A DNA stretch of 64,000 nt from Rhizobium sp. RU20A (GCF_900155885.1 NZ_FTMB01000004.1:1-64000), one strand, 5' to 3'; counted from the first letter of the stretch, positions 39,135-49,472 are shown. The notes: generated by a model not told the origin, from the letters alone. Numbers and translations are program-made.

Positions 39135-42100
39135 AACCGAACGCATGGCACCGAAGGACTGGCTGGACTGGACGAGCACGCAGCAGGGGCTTGCCTCCGA
39201 CCCCGCCCGCTCGGCCTGGGTGTCGGCCAATGCCGGTTCCGGCAAGACGCATGTGCTGACCCAGCGCGTCATCCGCCTTCTTCTGGCCGGCTGCCGCCCC
39301 TCGGCCATTCTCTGCCTCACCTATACAAAGGCGGCGGCCTCGGAAATGTCGAACCGCGTCTTCGAGCGGCTGGCCGAATGGGCGATCCTTGATGACACAG
39401 AGCTTTCACGCCGGATCGAGGAGATCGAGCGGCGCAGGCCCGATGTCATCCAGCTCAAGGAAGCGCGCCGCCTCTTTGCCCGCGCGCTGGAAACACCGGG
39501 CGGATTGAAGATCCAGACGATCCACGCCTTCTGCGAGGCGTTGCTGCACCAGTTTCCGCTGGAAGCCAATGTAGCCGGGCACTTTTCCGTCTTGGACGAC
39601 CGGGCCGCGGGCGAGTTGATGGAACAGGCGCGGCGCAGCTTGCTGCTGGCCGGTTCGCGGCGACGGGACGGGCCGCTGGCGGATGTCTTTGCAACGGTGA
39701 TGCGGCTTGCCGATGAAACGGGGCTCGACAAGCTGTTGCAATCCTTCGTCGGACAACGAACGGCACTTTCGGAATTCTTTGCCTATGCCGAGCGGCACGG
39801 CGGCGTTGAAGATGCTGTGCGTGCCAGCCTCGGCATCCTGCCCGGCGAGTGCGAAGACGAGATTTTCGATACCGCGCTCGCTGATCCCGAGCTTCTGCCG
39901 CATCGCATCGGAGCGATGATCGATCTGGCGCGCGAGCGGGGCGGCAGCAAGCCGCAGGCAACAGCGGCCGCGCTGGTCGCAGCACTTGCCTTGCCGATCG
40001 GGCGCGCCCGCTTCGGTGCGCTGCTGTCCGTCTTTGCCAAGGACGATGGCGAAAAGCGCGCCGACGGCAGCTTCGTCGCCAAGCCAATGGAGAAGGCGGA
40101 TCCTTTGCTTTCCGCCGCCTTCTTGTCCCTGCGCGATCGGTTCGTCGAGGCAGGCCAGAGGATTTCGCTGCTCTCGCTCGGTGCGGCCACTATGGCCGCG
40201 CTCTCGCTCGGCAGATATCTGATTGCCGATTACGAGAGCCTCAAAAAGCGGCGCGGGCTTCTGGACTTCGAGGATCTCGTCAACCGCACCCGCACACTGC
40301 TGACGCGCAGCCATATCCACGCCTGGGTTCACTACAAGCTCGACCAGGGCATCGACCATGTTCTCGTCGACGAGGCGCAGGATACGAGCCCGCGGCAATG
40401 GGAAATCATCCGCTCGCTGACCGACGAATTCTTTGCCGGTGCCAGCCAGCGCGGCATCGACCGGACGCTCTTCGTCGTGGGCGACGAGAAGCAGTCGATC
40501 TATTCTTTCCAGGGCGCGCGGCCCGAACGCTTCTCGGCCGAGAGGCGGGATGTGTCCGACCAGATTGACGCGGCCGGCGGGGCCTTCAGCGCCATTCGCC
40601 TGCAACTTTCTTTTCGCTCAACGGAGGCTGTGCTGAGCGCCGTGGACACCGTTTTCGCCGCGAGCGCCAATGCGCGCGGGCTGGCGGCGCAGGGCGATCC
40701 CGTGGTGCATGCGTCCAACCGGATCGGCCAGCCGGGTGTCGTCGAGGTCTGGGACCAGTTGGTACCCGCACCCGGCGAGACGGACGCGGACTGGACGGCG
40801 GCCTTCGACGCGACACCGGAAACGGCGCCGGTGAATGTGCTGGCACGCCGCGTGGCAAACAGCCTGGCCGCCTGGATCGGACGCGAAACCGTGACGATCA
40901 AGGGTGTCACCCGGCCGATGGAGCCGGGCGACATCATCGTTCTCGTGCGCAAGCGTGACGCCTTCGTTGCCGCCCTGACGCGCGCGCTGAAGCGTTCGGA
41001 TCGGGCCATCCCCGTAGCGGGTGCGGACCGCCTGGTATTGACGGAACATATCGCGGTGCAGGATCTGGTGGCACTCGGCCGCTTCGCGCTGCTGCCATCG
41101 GACGACCTCTCGCTCGCCGCGCTCCTGAAAAGCCCGCTCTTCAATTTCGACGAGGATAAACTTGCCGCCGTCGCCACGATGCGGGAAGAGGGCGAAAGCC
41201 TGTGGCAGCGACTCATCGCCATGGCCGTGAATGACGATGCCCTGGAGGTGATCCGCCAACGGCTGGAGACGCTGATCGAGGAAGCCCGGGCCTGCACGCC
41301 GTTCGACTTCTTTGCCCGGATTCTCGGCCCCTTGGGCGGGCGCGCCGCCTTCCTTGCCCGGCTCGGCTCCGAAGCGAGCGACGTGCTGGACGAATTCCTG
41401 GCCTTTGCACTCGACACGGAAAAGAGCCTGCCGGCCAGCCTTCAGCTTTTTCTCTCGACGCTCGAGCGCGAGGCGCCGACCGTCAAGCGCGAGCTGGACA
41501 AGGGGCGCAACGAAGTGCGCATCATGACCGTCCATGCCGCCAAGGGGCTCGAGGCGCCGGTAGTGTTTCTGGTCGATAGCGGTGCGCAGGTGATGAGCAG
41601 CCAGCATGCGCCGGCGCTTCGCCTTTTTCCCTCCGCAGACGGACCCGACGCGCCGACCGTGCCGATCTGGCAGGCGCCGGGCCTCAAGCATACGGTGTTG
41701 GGCGAGGACCGCGAGCGGCTCAAGGATGCGGCCGAGCAGGAATATCGCCGGCTTCTCTATGTCGGGATGACGCGCGCGGCGGACCGCCTGATCGTGTGCG
41801 GCTATCGAGGCAAGAAGGCGTTTCCCGATACCTGGCACATGATGGTGCGCGATGCGCTTGGCGCCGATCCCCGCGCGGCAGCGACGACCTTTACAGCTGG
41901 TGGCGAGAGCTGGGAAGGCGTTCGCTGGATGGCGGCAGCTTCCCCTTCCATAGCAACGTCGGGAGCGGAGATCGTCACCGCGCGCGACGTGACCGTGCTA
42001 CCCGAAGCGCTCTTCCGGCCGCCAGCGGCCCGCACACGCCTGCCGCGGCCGCTGGCGCCCTCCGGCGCCGGAATCGCCGTCGATGCCGGGCACGAGCCAC

Positions 42101-42669
42101 CGCTGGTCGCAACCTCGCTTTTCTCCGCGCCGCAGAAGGGCGCTGCGGCTGGCTTGCTGCGCGGTGCGATCCTGCACCGGTTGCTGCAGACGCTGCCGGA
42201 TTTCGAGCCGGATGAACGACTGGTGGCCGCGACGCGCTATCTGGAACGCGCCGTGCCACAATGGCCGCTCGCGGTGCGGCAGCGAACAGTCGAACAGGTG
42301 CTCGCGGTGCTGACGGATCCCGCATCGTCCGGACTCTTTTCAGATGGCAGCCGGGCGGAGGTCTCGGTGATCGGCACGCTTCGCCTCGGGCGGCGCGACT
42401 ATGCGGTTTCGGGACGGCTGGACCGGCTGGCGGTAGACGGAAACCGCGTCGTCATCGCGGACTTCAAGACCAATCGGGACATCCCCTCCGACGAAACGGA
42501 AATCTCGCCCGGCTACATCGCACAGCTCGCCATCTACAGGGAACTGCTTGCGCCGCTCTATCCGGATAAGGTGATCGATTGCGTGCTGGTCTATACCGGC
42601 GGACCCCGGACCTTCCGGCTTTCGCCGGAGCGGCTCGCCCGCAGCCTTGATGGTCTTGCGACAAAGTGA
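39127..42669 (+). CDS. addA: Double-strand break repair helicase AddA
   Basis: The 1180-residue UvrD-family helicase with a C-terminal nuclease is the active motor of AddAB. Walker A SANAGSGKTHVL lies near residue 33, and LVDEAQDTSPRQWEI, VGDEKQSIYSFQGA and MTVHAAKGLEAPVVF represent later helicase motifs. The nuclease has RGAILHRLLQ, SGRLDRL and VIADFKTNR. The start at 39127 follows the family N-terminus; the open frame upstream lies within addB. It ends the overlapping run that began at divL. Confidence 0.94.
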   Translation: MSETERMAPKDWLDWTSTQQGLASDPARSAWVSANAGSGKTHVLTQRVIRLLLAGCRPSAILCLTYTKAAASEMSNRVFERLAEWAILDDTELSRRIEEIERRRPDVIQLKEARRLFARALETPGGLKIQTIHAFCEALLHQFPLEANVAGHFSVLDDRAAGELMEQARRSLLLAGSRRRDGPLADVFATVMRLADETGLDKLLQSFVGQRTALSEFFAYAERHGGVEDAVRASLGILPGECEDEIFDTALADPELLPHRIGAMIDLARERGGSKPQATAAALVAALALPIGRARFGALLSVFAKDDGEKRADGSFVAKPMEKADPLLSAAFLSLRDRFVEAGQRISLLSLGAATMAALSLGRYLIADYESLKKRRGLLDFEDLVNRTRTLLTRSHIHAWVHYKLDQGIDHVLVDEAQDTSPRQWEIIRSLTDEFFAGASQRGIDRTLFVVGDEKQSIYSFQGARPERFSAERRDVSDQIDAAGGAFSAIRLQLSFRSTEAVLSAVDTVFAASANARGLAAQGDPVVHASNRIGQPGVVEVWDQLVPAPGETDADWTAAFDATPETAPVNVLARRVANSLAAWIGRETVTIKGVTRPMEPGDIIVLVRKRDAFVAALTRALKRSDRAIPVAGADRLVLTEHIAVQDLVALGRFALLPSDDLSLAALLKSPLFNFDEDKLAAVATMREEGESLWQRLIAMAVNDDALEVIRQRLETLIEEARACTPFDFFARILGPLGGRAAFLARLGSEASDVLDEFLAFALDTEKSLPASLQLFLSTLEREAPTVKRELDKGRNEVRIMTVHAAKGLEAPVVFLVDSGAQVMSSQHAPALRLFPSADGPDAPTVPIWQAPGLKHTVLGEDRERLKDAAEQEYRRLLYVGMTRAADRLIVCGYRGKKAFPDTWHMMVRDALGADPRAAATTFTAGGESWEGVRWMAAASPSIATSGAEIVTARDVTVLPEALFRPPAARTRLPRPLAPSGAGIAVDAGHEPPLVATSLFSAPQKGAAAGLLRGAILHRLLQTLPDFEPDERLVAATRYLERAVPQWPLAVRQRTVEQVLAVLTDPASSGLFSDGSRAEVSVIGTLRLGRRDYAVSGRLDRLAVDGNRVVIADFKTNRDIPSDETEISPGYIAQLAIYRELLAPLYPDKVIDCVLVYTGGPRTFRLSPERLARSLDGLATK

Positions 42670-42768
42670 GATAGAAAGATTGAATTTCGGCTGACGGGGC
42701 ATCACATGAGTGTCAGGTTACCGAAACACGCCGGGCCCGCCGGCGAACGCGAAATCAAGGAGCGCATC

Positions 42769-43089
42769 ATGGCAACCGTTAAGGTCGACAAGAACAATTT
42801 TCAGGAAGAAGTGCTGAACGCGGCTGAGCCGGTCGTGGTGGACTTCTGGGCCGAATGGTGTGGCCCTTGCAAGATGATCGCCCCGAGCCTCGAGGAAATC
42901 TCCTCCGAAATGGCCGGCAAGGTGAAGGTCGCGAAGCTTAACATCGATGAAAACCCGGAGCTCGCTGCCCAGTATGGCGTACGCTCCATTCCGACGCTTG
43001 CCGTCTTCAAAGCTGGTGAAGTCTCCGACGTTAAGGTCGGCGCGCTGCCGAAGACCGCGCTAAGTTCCTGGATCGCCGGCGCCGCTTAA
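42769..43089 (+). CDS. trxA: Thioredoxin
   Basis: The 106-residue thioredoxin 1 has the active site [15 protein letters not shown] and the cis-Pro loop RSIPTL. It reduces disulfides in cytoplasmic enzymes using thioredoxin reductase. ATG 42769 has AAGGAG at 42757-42762. A terminator follows the gene, between it and the convergent folC. The 99 bases after addA are enough for its own promoter. Confidence 0.97.
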   Translation: MATVKVDKNNFQEEVLNAAEPVVVDFWAEWCGPCKMIAPSLEEISSEMAGKVKVAKLNIDENPELAAQYGVRSIPTLAVFKAGEVSDVKVGALPKTALSSWIAGAA

Positions 43090-43114
43090 AGCGCGCCCAC
43101 CCGATCGATCGTTC

Positions 43115-43144
43115 AACGCCCGGCCTCACCGCCGGGCGTTTTGG
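43115..43144 (+). terminator. Terminator between trxA and folC
   Basis: AACGCCCGGC (43115-43124) and GCCGGGCGTT (43131-43140) form a perfect 10-bp stem with a 6-base loop, followed by TTTT. The A residues at its other end are few, so it mainly serves trxA. Confidence 0.85.
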
Positions 43145-43153
43145 TTCGCGGTC

Positions 43154-44497
43154 TTAGGTCGGAGGCGTCTTGTTGTCGGCGAGCACATTGCCGACGAGGT
43201 AGAGAGATCCGCCGATCAGAATGCGCGGCGGAGTTTCATCGTCATGGACGATGGCGTCGATGACCTCAAGCGCTTCCCCGACGCTGGCGGCTGGAAAAGC
43301 CGTGAGTCCTGCCGCTTCCGCATCGAGCGCCAGATTGACCGGATCAATGCCGGCATCCGAGTCGCGGATCGGCACGGTAAAGACCTGCTCCGCTAGCCCC
43401 TTGAAGGCGGCGAAATAGCCGACGGGCTCCTTGGTGTTGATCATGCCGATGATCAGGAACAGAGGGCGCGGATCACGGTCTTCCAGATTGGCGAGCGTTT
43501 CCGCGATCACCACACCGGCGCCGGGATTGTGGCCCCCATCCACCCACAGCTCGCTGCCCTCGGGCGCGATATCGAACAGCGGCCCGGCCTTCAGCCGCTG
43601 AAGACGGCCCGGCCATCGAACCGAGGTAAGGCCGTTTTCGATCGCCTTTTCGTCGACGTTGAAACCGGCAGCCCGCACGGCACGGATGGCCGCAGCGGCG
43701 TTCCCATATTGATGTCGGCCCGGCAGGCGCGGCAGGGGAAGATCCATCAAGCCGGATTCATCCTGATAGATGAGCCGGCCAAGCTCTTCGTAGGCAAGAT
43801 AATCCTGCCCGTAGACAGAGAGCGGGCAGCCAAGCCGTTCCGCCGTCGTCACCAGAACCTCCCGCGCGCCCGCCTCTTCCTGGTGGCCGATGACCACGGG
43901 GCGACCGCGCTTCATGATGCCCGCCTTCTCCGCCGCAATCAGTTCGACGCGATCGCCCAGATAGGCCTGATGATCGAGCGAGATCGGCATGATGACGGAC
44001 ACGGCCGGGGTGTCGATGACGTTCGTCGCGTCAAAGCGGCCACCGAGCCCAACTTCGATCACTGCGACATCGGCGGGCTGCTCGGAAAACAGCAGGAAGG
44101 TCACGGCGCTGAGGATTTCGAAGACGGTGATCTTCTGACCGCCATTGGCCTCCGCGACCCGCCTGACTGCATCCGCCAACGTCGCATCATCCACCAGAAC
44201 GCCGCCGCCGGGACGGCCGAGACGATAGCGCTCATGCCAGTTGACGAGATGGGGGGAGGTGTGAACGTGAACGCTGAGGCCGGCGGCTTCCAGGATGGAA
44301 CGGCAAAAGGCCGTCACAGAGCCCTTGCCGTTCGTGCCGGCCACATGAATGACCGGCGGCAGGCGATGCTCGGGATTGCCGAGCGCATCGAGCAACCGTC
44401 TGATGCGGTCGAGCGACAGATCGAAGCCCTTTGGATGCAGTCCTAGCAGCCTGTTGATTTCCGCCTCGGCCAGACTGCCGGTGGTCAGTTCTGCCAT
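43154..44497 (-). CDS. folC: Bifunctional folylpolyglutamate / dihydrofolate synthase
   Basis: The 447-residue Mur-ligase-like enzyme adds glutamate to dihydropteroate and folates. The P-loop HVAGTNGKGSV lies near residue 50; VHTSPHLVNWHERYRL and VIEVGLGGRFDATNV are typical; the C-terminal domain holds LWVDGGHNPGA. It is the last gene of the trpFBA-accD-folC run, starting one base after the accD stop; the accD-folC pair is common in proteobacteria. Confidence 0.96.
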   Translation of the reverse strand: MAELTTGSLAEAEINRLLGLHPKGFDLSLDRIRRLLDALGNPEHRLPPVIHVAGTNGKGSVTAFCRSILEAAGLSVHVHTSPHLVNWHERYRLGRPGGGVLVDDATLADAVRRVAEANGGQKITVFEILSAVTFLLFSEQPADVAVIEVGLGGRFDATNVIDTPAVSVIMPISLDHQAYLGDRVELIAAEKAGIMKRGRPVVIGHQEEAGAREVLVTTAERLGCPLSVYGQDYLAYEELGRLIYQDESGLMDLPLPRLPGRHQYGNAAAAIRAVRAAGFNVDEKAIENGLTSVRWPGRLQRLKAGPLFDIAPEGSELWVDGGHNPGAGVVIAETLANLEDRDPRPLFLIIGMINTKEPVGYFAAFKGLAEQVFTVPIRDSDAGIDPVNLALDAEAAGLTAFPAASVGEALEVIDAIVHDDETPPRILIGGSLYLVGNVLADNKTPPT

Positions 44498-44498
44498 C

Positions 44499-45422
44499 TC
44501 AGAGGCTTGCAGCGACGGCAGCCGGTGCCGCAGCAGCCGGTGTAGGGCCGATCTTTTTGGCCTCGACCGGCTTCTTCATGAGGATTTTCAGCATCCGCGC
44601 CAAAGTCTCCGGGATATCGTGACGCTTGACCACCATATCGACCATGCCGTGCTCCAGAAGATATTCGGCGGTCTGAAAGCCTTCGGGCAGTTTCTCGCGG
44701 ATCGTCTGCTCGATGACGCGTTTGCCGGCAAAGCAGATTTCAGCGCCAGGCTCGGCCAGATGCACATCACCCAGCATGGCGTAGGAGGCCGTAACCCCGC
44801 CCGTCGTGGGGTTTGTCAGCACGACGATGTATGGAAGGCCGGCTTCCTTCAGCATCTGCACGGCAACTGTCGTGCGCGGCAGTTGCATCAGCGAAAGAAT
44901 GCCTTCCTGCATGCGTGCGCCACCGGAGGCGGGGAAGATGACGAGCGGGCATTTCTCCGCGATCGCCTTTTCGAAGGCCTTGATGATCGCTTCGCCGGCG
45001 GCCATGCCGAGCGAGCCGCCCATGAAGTTGAACTCATGCACCACGCCGACGAGCTTGACACCTTTGACGCGGCCGAGGCCCGCCACGATCGTGTCTTCCA
45101 GTTCCGTCTTGGCGCGGCTATCGCGCAGCCGATCGGTATATTTCTTGGAATCGCGGAAGCGCAGCGGATCTTGCGTGACCTTCGGCTGCGGCAAGGCTTC
45201 GTATTCGCCGTCGTCGAAGAGATCCTTCAGGCGCGCCTTGGCCGGCATCTTCATGTGGTAGCCGGACTGCGGCACGACCCACTTGTTTTCCTCGAGATCG
45301 CGATGAAACACCATCTCGCCCGTTTCCGGGCACTTGATCCAAAGGTTCTCCGGCACATCCCGATCCGGACGACCCAGCATCGAATTGATCTTCGGACGAA
45401 CGTAATTGGTAATCCAGTTCAC
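44499..45422 (-). CDS. accD: Acetyl-CoA carboxylase, carboxyltransferase beta subunit
   Basis: The 307-residue subunit transfers the carboxyl group from biotin to acetyl-CoA with AccA. The crotonase-like core ([46 protein letters not shown]) is intact. The N-terminal zinc ribbon is not: only the first of four zinc cysteines remains (KCPETG), with Thr, Val and Ser at the other places. I chose the GTG at 45422, giving V/MNWITNYV and AGGAG eight bases upstream. The last 20 residues are Ala/Pro-rich. Confidence 0.94.
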   Translation of the reverse strand: MNWITNYVRPKINSMLGRPDRDVPENLWIKCPETGEMVFHRDLEENKWVVPQSGYHMKMPAKARLKDLFDDGEYEALPQPKVTQDPLRFRDSKKYTDRLRDSRAKTELEDTIVAGLGRVKGVKLVGVVHEFNFMGGSLGMAAGEAIIKAFEKAIAEKCPLVIFPASGGARMQEGILSLMQLPRTTVAVQMLKEAGLPYIVVLTNPTTGGVTASYAMLGDVHLAEPGAEICFAGKRVIEQTIREKLPEGFQTAEYLLEHGMVDMVVKRHDIPETLARMLKILMKKPVEAKKIGPTPAAAAPAAVAASL

Positions 45423-45430
45423 GTGAAACA
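45415..45430. other. parS-like site at the accD start (13 of 16 matches)
   Basis: CAGTTCACGTGAAACA matches the last 13 positions of the ParB site consensus. It covers the accD start codon and the spacer before it. Part of the match is forced by coding and translation needs. Confidence 0.25.
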
Positions 45431-45439
45431 CTCCTGAGG

Positions 45440-45463
45440 CCTGATGCCGTACAGTGCATCAGG
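45440..45463 (-). other. Intercistronic hairpin between trpA and accD
   Basis: CCTGATGC (45440-45447) and GCATCAGG (45456-45463) form a perfect 8-bp stem with an 8-base loop in the 51-base gap, just upstream of the accD ribosome-binding site. No T-run follows, so it is more likely to affect mRNA processing or accD translation than to terminate. Confidence 0.55.
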
Positions 45464-45473
45464 ATGTGGGTAT

Positions 45474-46313
45474 TTATTCGGCGGCTGCAAGCCTTGAGGT
45501 CCGAACGCCCGTGGCGAGACCCCTGACAAGCGCCTCGACGCCCGGCACCGTCGCTTCCGTCGCCCGGCCCTCAGCATCGAGGCTGGAGGCGACCTGGTTG
45601 ATGATGGCCGTACCAACGACGACGCCGTCCGCGGAAGCACCGATCGCCCGGGCATGCTCGGCCGTCTTGACACCGAAACCGACGCAGACCGGGAGGGGCG
45701 TGTGCCGCTTGATGCGGGCCACTGCTTCGCCGATGCGGGAGGGATCCGGCAGGGCCGATCCGGTAATGCCGTTCATCGACACATAGTAGACGAAGCCAGA
45801 AGTGTTCTTCAGCACCGTCGGCAGACGCTTGTCGTCCGTGGTCGGTGTCGCCAGACGAATGAAGTTCAATCCCTTCGCGATGGCGGGGATGCAGAGTTCG
45901 TCGTCCATTTCCGGTGGCAGATCGACCACGATCAGGCCGTCAATGCCGGCCTCCAGCGCGTCCGTCACGAAACGATCGACGCCGTAAATGTAGATCGGGT
46001 TGTAATAGCCCATCATGACGATCGGGGTGTCTGCATCCGTCTTGCGGAATTCGCGGGCCATGTCGAGCGTGCGCGCCAGCGTCTGGCCGGCTTTCAGCGC
46101 GCGCTGGCCGGCAAGCTGGATCGCCGGGCCGTCGGCCATCGGGTCCGAAAAGGGCATGCCAAGTTCGATGATGTCGGCGCCTGCATGCGCCAGCGTGCGC
46201 ATGATCTCGACCGAGGTGTCGAATTCGGGGTCGCCGCCCATGAAATAGGTGACGAGGACGGGGCGACCTTCGGCAGCCACGTCGCGGAAGCGTTGGTCCA
46301 TGCGAGCGGTCAT
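45474..46313 (-). CDS. trpA: Tryptophan synthase alpha chain
   Basis: The 279-residue TIM barrel cleaves indole-3-glycerol phosphate to indole, passed to TrpB. Catalytic Glu in [16 protein letters not shown] and the following Asp are present; [13 protein letters not shown] and [10 protein letters not shown] bind phosphate. ATG 46313 lies four bases past the trpB stop. The open frame upstream to 46376 falls within trpB. Confidence 0.96.
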   Translation of the reverse strand: MTARMDQRFRDVAAEGRPVLVTYFMGGDPEFDTSVEIMRTLAHAGADIIELGMPFSDPMADGPAIQLAGQRALKAGQTLARTLDMAREFRKTDADTPIVMMGYYNPIYIYGVDRFVTDALEAGIDGLIVVDLPPEMDDELCIPAIAKGLNFIRLATPTTDDKRLPTVLKNTSGFVYYVSMNGITGSALPDPSRIGEAVARIKRHTPLPVCVGFGVKTAEHARAIGASADGVVVGTAIINQVASSLDAEGRATEATVPGVEALVRGLATGVRTSRLAAAE

Positions 46314-46317
46314 GTGC

Positions 46318-47538
46318 TTACAGCCCCATTCCGAGAATCTTGCCGACGGTGAAGATGTCCTTGTCGCCGCGGCCACACAGGTTCATCACGATGATCTGGT
46401 CCTTGTCCATTTTCGGCGCGCGCTTGATGACCTCAGCGAGCGCATGGCTCGGCTCCAGCGCCGGGATGATGCCTTCAACGCGGGTCAGCATCTGGAAGGC
46501 GGCCAGAGCTTCGTCATCCATGATCGGCACATATTCGACACGGCCGGCATCCTTCAGCCAGGAATGTTCCGGGCCGATGCCGGGATAGTCGAGGCCGGCC
46601 GAGATGGAGTGACCTTCCTTGATCTGGCCGTCGCCATCCTGCAGCAGATAGGTGCGGTTACCGTGCAGCACGCCCGGCGAGCCTGCCGTCAGCGATGCGC
46701 AGTGCTCCTCGCCGTCGAGACCCTTGCCGCCGGCTTCCACGCCGACGATCTTCACGCCGGGATCATCGAGGAAGGGGTGGAAGAGGCCGATGGCATTGGA
46801 GCCGCCACCGACGGCCGCGATGATCATATCCGGCAGGCGTCCTTCAGCGGCCAGCATCTGCTCGCGCGCCTCACGGCCGATGACGGACTGGAAGTCCCGG
46901 ACCATCTCCGGATAGGGATGCGGGCCGGCGGCGGTGCCGATCATGTAATAGGTGTCATCGACATTGGTGACCCAGTCGCGCAGCGCCTCGTTCATGGCGT
47001 CCTTCAGCGTGCCCTGACCGGAAGTCACCGGCTTGACCTCTGCGCCGAGCAGCTTCATGCGGAAGACATTCGGCGCCTGGCGCTCGACGTCCGTTGCGCC
47101 CATGTAGACCACGCAGGGCAGGCCGAAGCGGGCGGCGACGGTGGCAGAGGCCACACCGTGCTGACCGGCACCGGTTTCGGCAATGATGCGGGTCTTGCCC
47201 ATGCGCTTGGCGAGCAGGATCTGGCCGAGGCAATTGTTGATCTTGTGCGAACCCGTATGGTTCAGCTCGTCGCGCTTGAAATAGATCTTCGCGCCGCCCA
47301 GCTCGGCCGTCAGACGCTCGGCGAAATAGAGCGGGCTGGGACGGCCAGTATAGTGGGTATTGAGGTGCTGGAGTTCCGCCTGGAATTCCGGGTCGGTCTT
47401 GGCGGTGTTCCACTTGTCCTCAAGGTCGAGGATCAACGGCATCAGCGTTTCCGCCACGAAGCGGCCGCCGAAAATGCCGAAGCGGCCGTCCTGATCGGGA
47501 CCGCTTCGGAAGGAATTGGGCTTCACTGTCTCGTTCAC
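46318..47538 (-). CDS. trpB: Tryptophan synthase beta chain
   Basis: The 406-residue PLP enzyme joins indole and serine to make tryptophan. The PLP lysine is in [11 protein letters not shown]; the phosphate-binding glycine loop GGGSNAIG is intact, and [10 protein letters not shown] is typical. The start overlaps the trpF stop by four bases, so the two are translationally coupled. Confidence 0.97.
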   Translation of the reverse strand: MNETVKPNSFRSGPDQDGRFGIFGGRFVAETLMPLILDLEDKWNTAKTDPEFQAELQHLNTHYTGRPSPLYFAERLTAELGGAKIYFKRDELNHTGSHKINNCLGQILLAKRMGKTRIIAETGAGQHGVASATVAARFGLPCVVYMGATDVERQAPNVFRMKLLGAEVKPVTSGQGTLKDAMNEALRDWVTNVDDTYYMIGTAAGPHPYPEMVRDFQSVIGREAREQMLAAEGRLPDMIIAAVGGGSNAIGLFHPFLDDPGVKIVGVEAGGKGLDGEEHCASLTAGSPGVLHGNRTYLLQDGDGQIKEGHSISAGLDYPGIGPEHSWLKDAGRVEYVPIMDDEALAAFQMLTRVEGIIPALEPSHALAEVIKRAPKMDKDQIIVMNLCGRGDKDIFTVGKILGMGL

Positions 47539-48209
47539 GTCCTGCTCCCTGACGGAACCGGCGCCTTCTCGGCCTGCCGTACCGCATCGAAAAATTGCTG
47601 CATGAGATCGAGGTCCTTCACGCCGGGTGCGCTTTCCACAGCCGAGGAGAGGTCGATCGCGCGGGCCCGCGTCACGCGGAGTGCTTCGGCGACATTGTCC
47701 CTGTTGAGACCACCGGAAAGCATGTAATTCACGCCGGCGTCAAGGCGCTCGAGGATGGTCCAGTCGAAGCTGACCCCGTTGCCGCCCGGCAGTTCCGAAC
47801 CGGCCGGCGGCTTGGCATCGAACAGAAAGCGATCGACGATGCCGATATAGAGGTCGATCTTTTCCAGATCGTCTGCTTCGCGAATGGCAAGCGCCTTTAT
47901 CACCGGCAGGCCGTAGACCGCCTTGACCGTCAGCACACGGTCGGGGCTTTCCTTGCCATGAAGCTGGAGGATGTCCGGCTTCAGGGAATAGACGATCTCG
48001 TCAAGGAAATCATTGTCGGCATCAACGGTGACGGCGACGATCTTTGCCCGGCCGCGCACCGCGTCTGCGATGCGAGCGGCATCGTCCGGCTCGATGTTGC
48101 GCGGGCTCTTTGGGAAGAAGATGAAGCCGACATGGGTTGCACCGAGCGCGACGGCCTTCTCAGCCGCGTCCGTCGTTCGCAGACCGCAGATTTTCACATC
48201 CAGCTTCAT
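47535..48209 (-). CDS. trpF: Phosphoribosylanthranilate isomerase
   Basis: The 224-residue TIM barrel has the catalytic Cys in VKICGLRT near the N-terminus and the conserved Asp in AIDLSSAVE near the C-terminus. It opens the trpF-trpB-trpA-accD-folC run. ATG 48209 (MKLDVKICG) is the family start but its upstream sequence is pyrimidine-rich. ATG 48260, 17 codons earlier, has GGAG at ideal spacing, so a longer N-terminus is possible. It is divergent from the YqaE-like gene. Confidence 0.94.
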   Translation of the reverse strand: MKLDVKICGLRTTDAAEKAVALGATHVGFIFFPKSPRNIEPDDAARIADAVRGRAKIVAVTVDADNDFLDEIVYSLKPDILQLHGKESPDRVLTVKAVYGLPVIKALAIREADDLEKIDLYIGIVDRFLFDAKPPAGSELPGGNGVSFDWTILERLDAGVNYMLSGGLNRDNVAEALRVTRARAIDLSSAVESAPGVKDLDLMQQFFDAVRQAEKAPVPSGSRT

Positions 48210-48333
48210 GGGAGGGGAAGTGACATGAAAGTGTGACGGAGTCGAGCCGAATTCTGTCATTTCAGTGCTCCAAGAGCGACCTTGCGGCCGGGCGGCTGCC
48301 ATCCCATATCCGTCTCAACACGGAGATTTGTCG

Positions 48334-48528
48334 ATGCGCCTGCTTCTCGCCCTCATCCTGCCCTGGCTGCAGTTCTTCACGATCGGTCGCCCGATCGCCG
48401 GCATTATCTGCCTGATCCTTCAGCTGACGCTGATCGGCTGGATTCCGGCCGCCATCTGGTCGGTCTATGCGCTCAGCCAGTACAAGACGGACCAGAAGAT
48501 CCGTGACGCGCTCGGCAGCCGCCGCTGA
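48334..48528 (+). CDS. YqaE/Pmp3 family small membrane protein
   Basis: The 64-residue protein is two hydrophobic helices (LLALILPWLQFFTIGRP, IAGIICLILQLTLIGWIPAAIW) with a short basic tail YALSQYKTDQKI, the plan of Pmp3/YqaE proteolipids, which affect membrane potential and stress tolerance in other organisms. ATG 48334 has GGAGA upstream; the open frame extends earlier without family likeness. Its stop lies two bases from that of the convergent metallopeptidase. Confidence 0.82.
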   Translation: MRLLLALILPWLQFFTIGRPIAGIICLILQLTLIGWIPAAIWSVYALSQYKTDQKIRDALGSRR

Positions 48529-48530
48529 GA

Positions 48531-49304
48531 TTATCGCGCGCTGCGAAAATCGATGGCGTGCAGCATGGTGCCGTTGCGCTTCAGCCAGCGGCGTGCCTCT
48601 TCCATTCCGGGACACAGATCGCCGCAGATGGCCCAGAATTTCGGGCCGTGGTTCATCTCCTTGAGATGAGCGACCTCATGGGCGGCGAGATAATCGACCA
48701 CCGAGGGCGGGGCCATAACGATGCGCCAGGAAAAGCTCAACGTGCCATCCGAGGTGCAGGAGCCCCAGCGGCTACGCGTGTCCTTGTAGCGGATCGCCTT
48801 TATCCGCGCCCCGATGGTGCCGGCATGGCGTACGGCCAAGGCATCGAGATCGCGCTTCGCCTCCCGCTTCAGGAAGTCGGAAATGCGCCGCGCCAGGTGC
48901 TCGGGCGCACCGCCGACATAGAGAACGGCGTCCTCGCCCTCCATCCCGGTTTCCGTCACACCTCGGACCTTTCCTGTCGGAACGATGCGGTGCGCCACGC
49001 CCCGAATGGGCAGCATGCCGCCGGGTTCGATCTGCGCCTCGCCGGAAAAGCGAGACAGGCGTCCCGCCAGCCAGCCGCGATGCCGCTCCAGGAAATTCTC
49101 GATCTCCGCATGCGAGACGCTTTTCGGCACGGTAAGGCGCGCCGAGCGGCCGCCGGGCTCGAGGCGAAGGGTGATGCGCGTTGAGCGGGGGTTCTGGTGA
49201 ATCGTCAGCGGCAACTGGCGGCCTGCGATGTCCAGCATGCGCGTCGAGGGACCCGTGGCCGTTCGGTCTGCCGTGCGACGGCGCTTGGGAAGGGCGAAGA
49301 ACAT
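48531..49304 (-). CDS. YgjP-like M48 metallopeptidase (DUF45)
   Basis: The 257-residue protein carries the zinc-protease motif HEVAHL in YLAAHEVAHLKEMNHGPKFW, and the family signature SRWGSCTSDGTLSFSWRI just before it. YgjP-like proteins are predicted cytosolic metallopeptidases of unknown substrate. ATG 49304 (MFFALPKRRR) gives the best N-terminus although its ribosome-binding site is weak; the frame is open to 49463. Confidence 0.85.
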   Translation of the reverse strand: MFFALPKRRRTADRTATGPSTRMLDIAGRQLPLTIHQNPRSTRITLRLEPGGRSARLTVPKSVSHAEIENFLERHRGWLAGRLSRFSGEAQIEPGGMLPIRGVAHRIVPTGKVRGVTETGMEGEDAVLYVGGAPEHLARRISDFLKREAKRDLDALAVRHAGTIGARIKAIRYKDTRSRWGSCTSDGTLSFSWRIVMAPPSVVDYLAAHEVAHLKEMNHGPKFWAICGDLCPGMEEARRWLKRNGTMLHAIDFRSAR

Positions 49305-49472
49305 GGACTTCGTTCTAGCCGATTCGAGAGGGAAGGGCACCTTGGCGTCCTGCCGGACGGCAAAGGCAACACCGATCAGCGGTGGCGGGGACATAGATGA
49401 AGACGGCGGCCTCTCGGCCGCCATCTCCCTCAGCGCCTGTCCGGCTCCGGTCGAACCGGCCAAACCCTGATA

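Noticed and set aside
46249-47727. A 492-codon open frame on the plus strand
   Set aside because: Antisense to trpB and trpA, which carry all catalytic motifs; composition is typical of a shadow frame.
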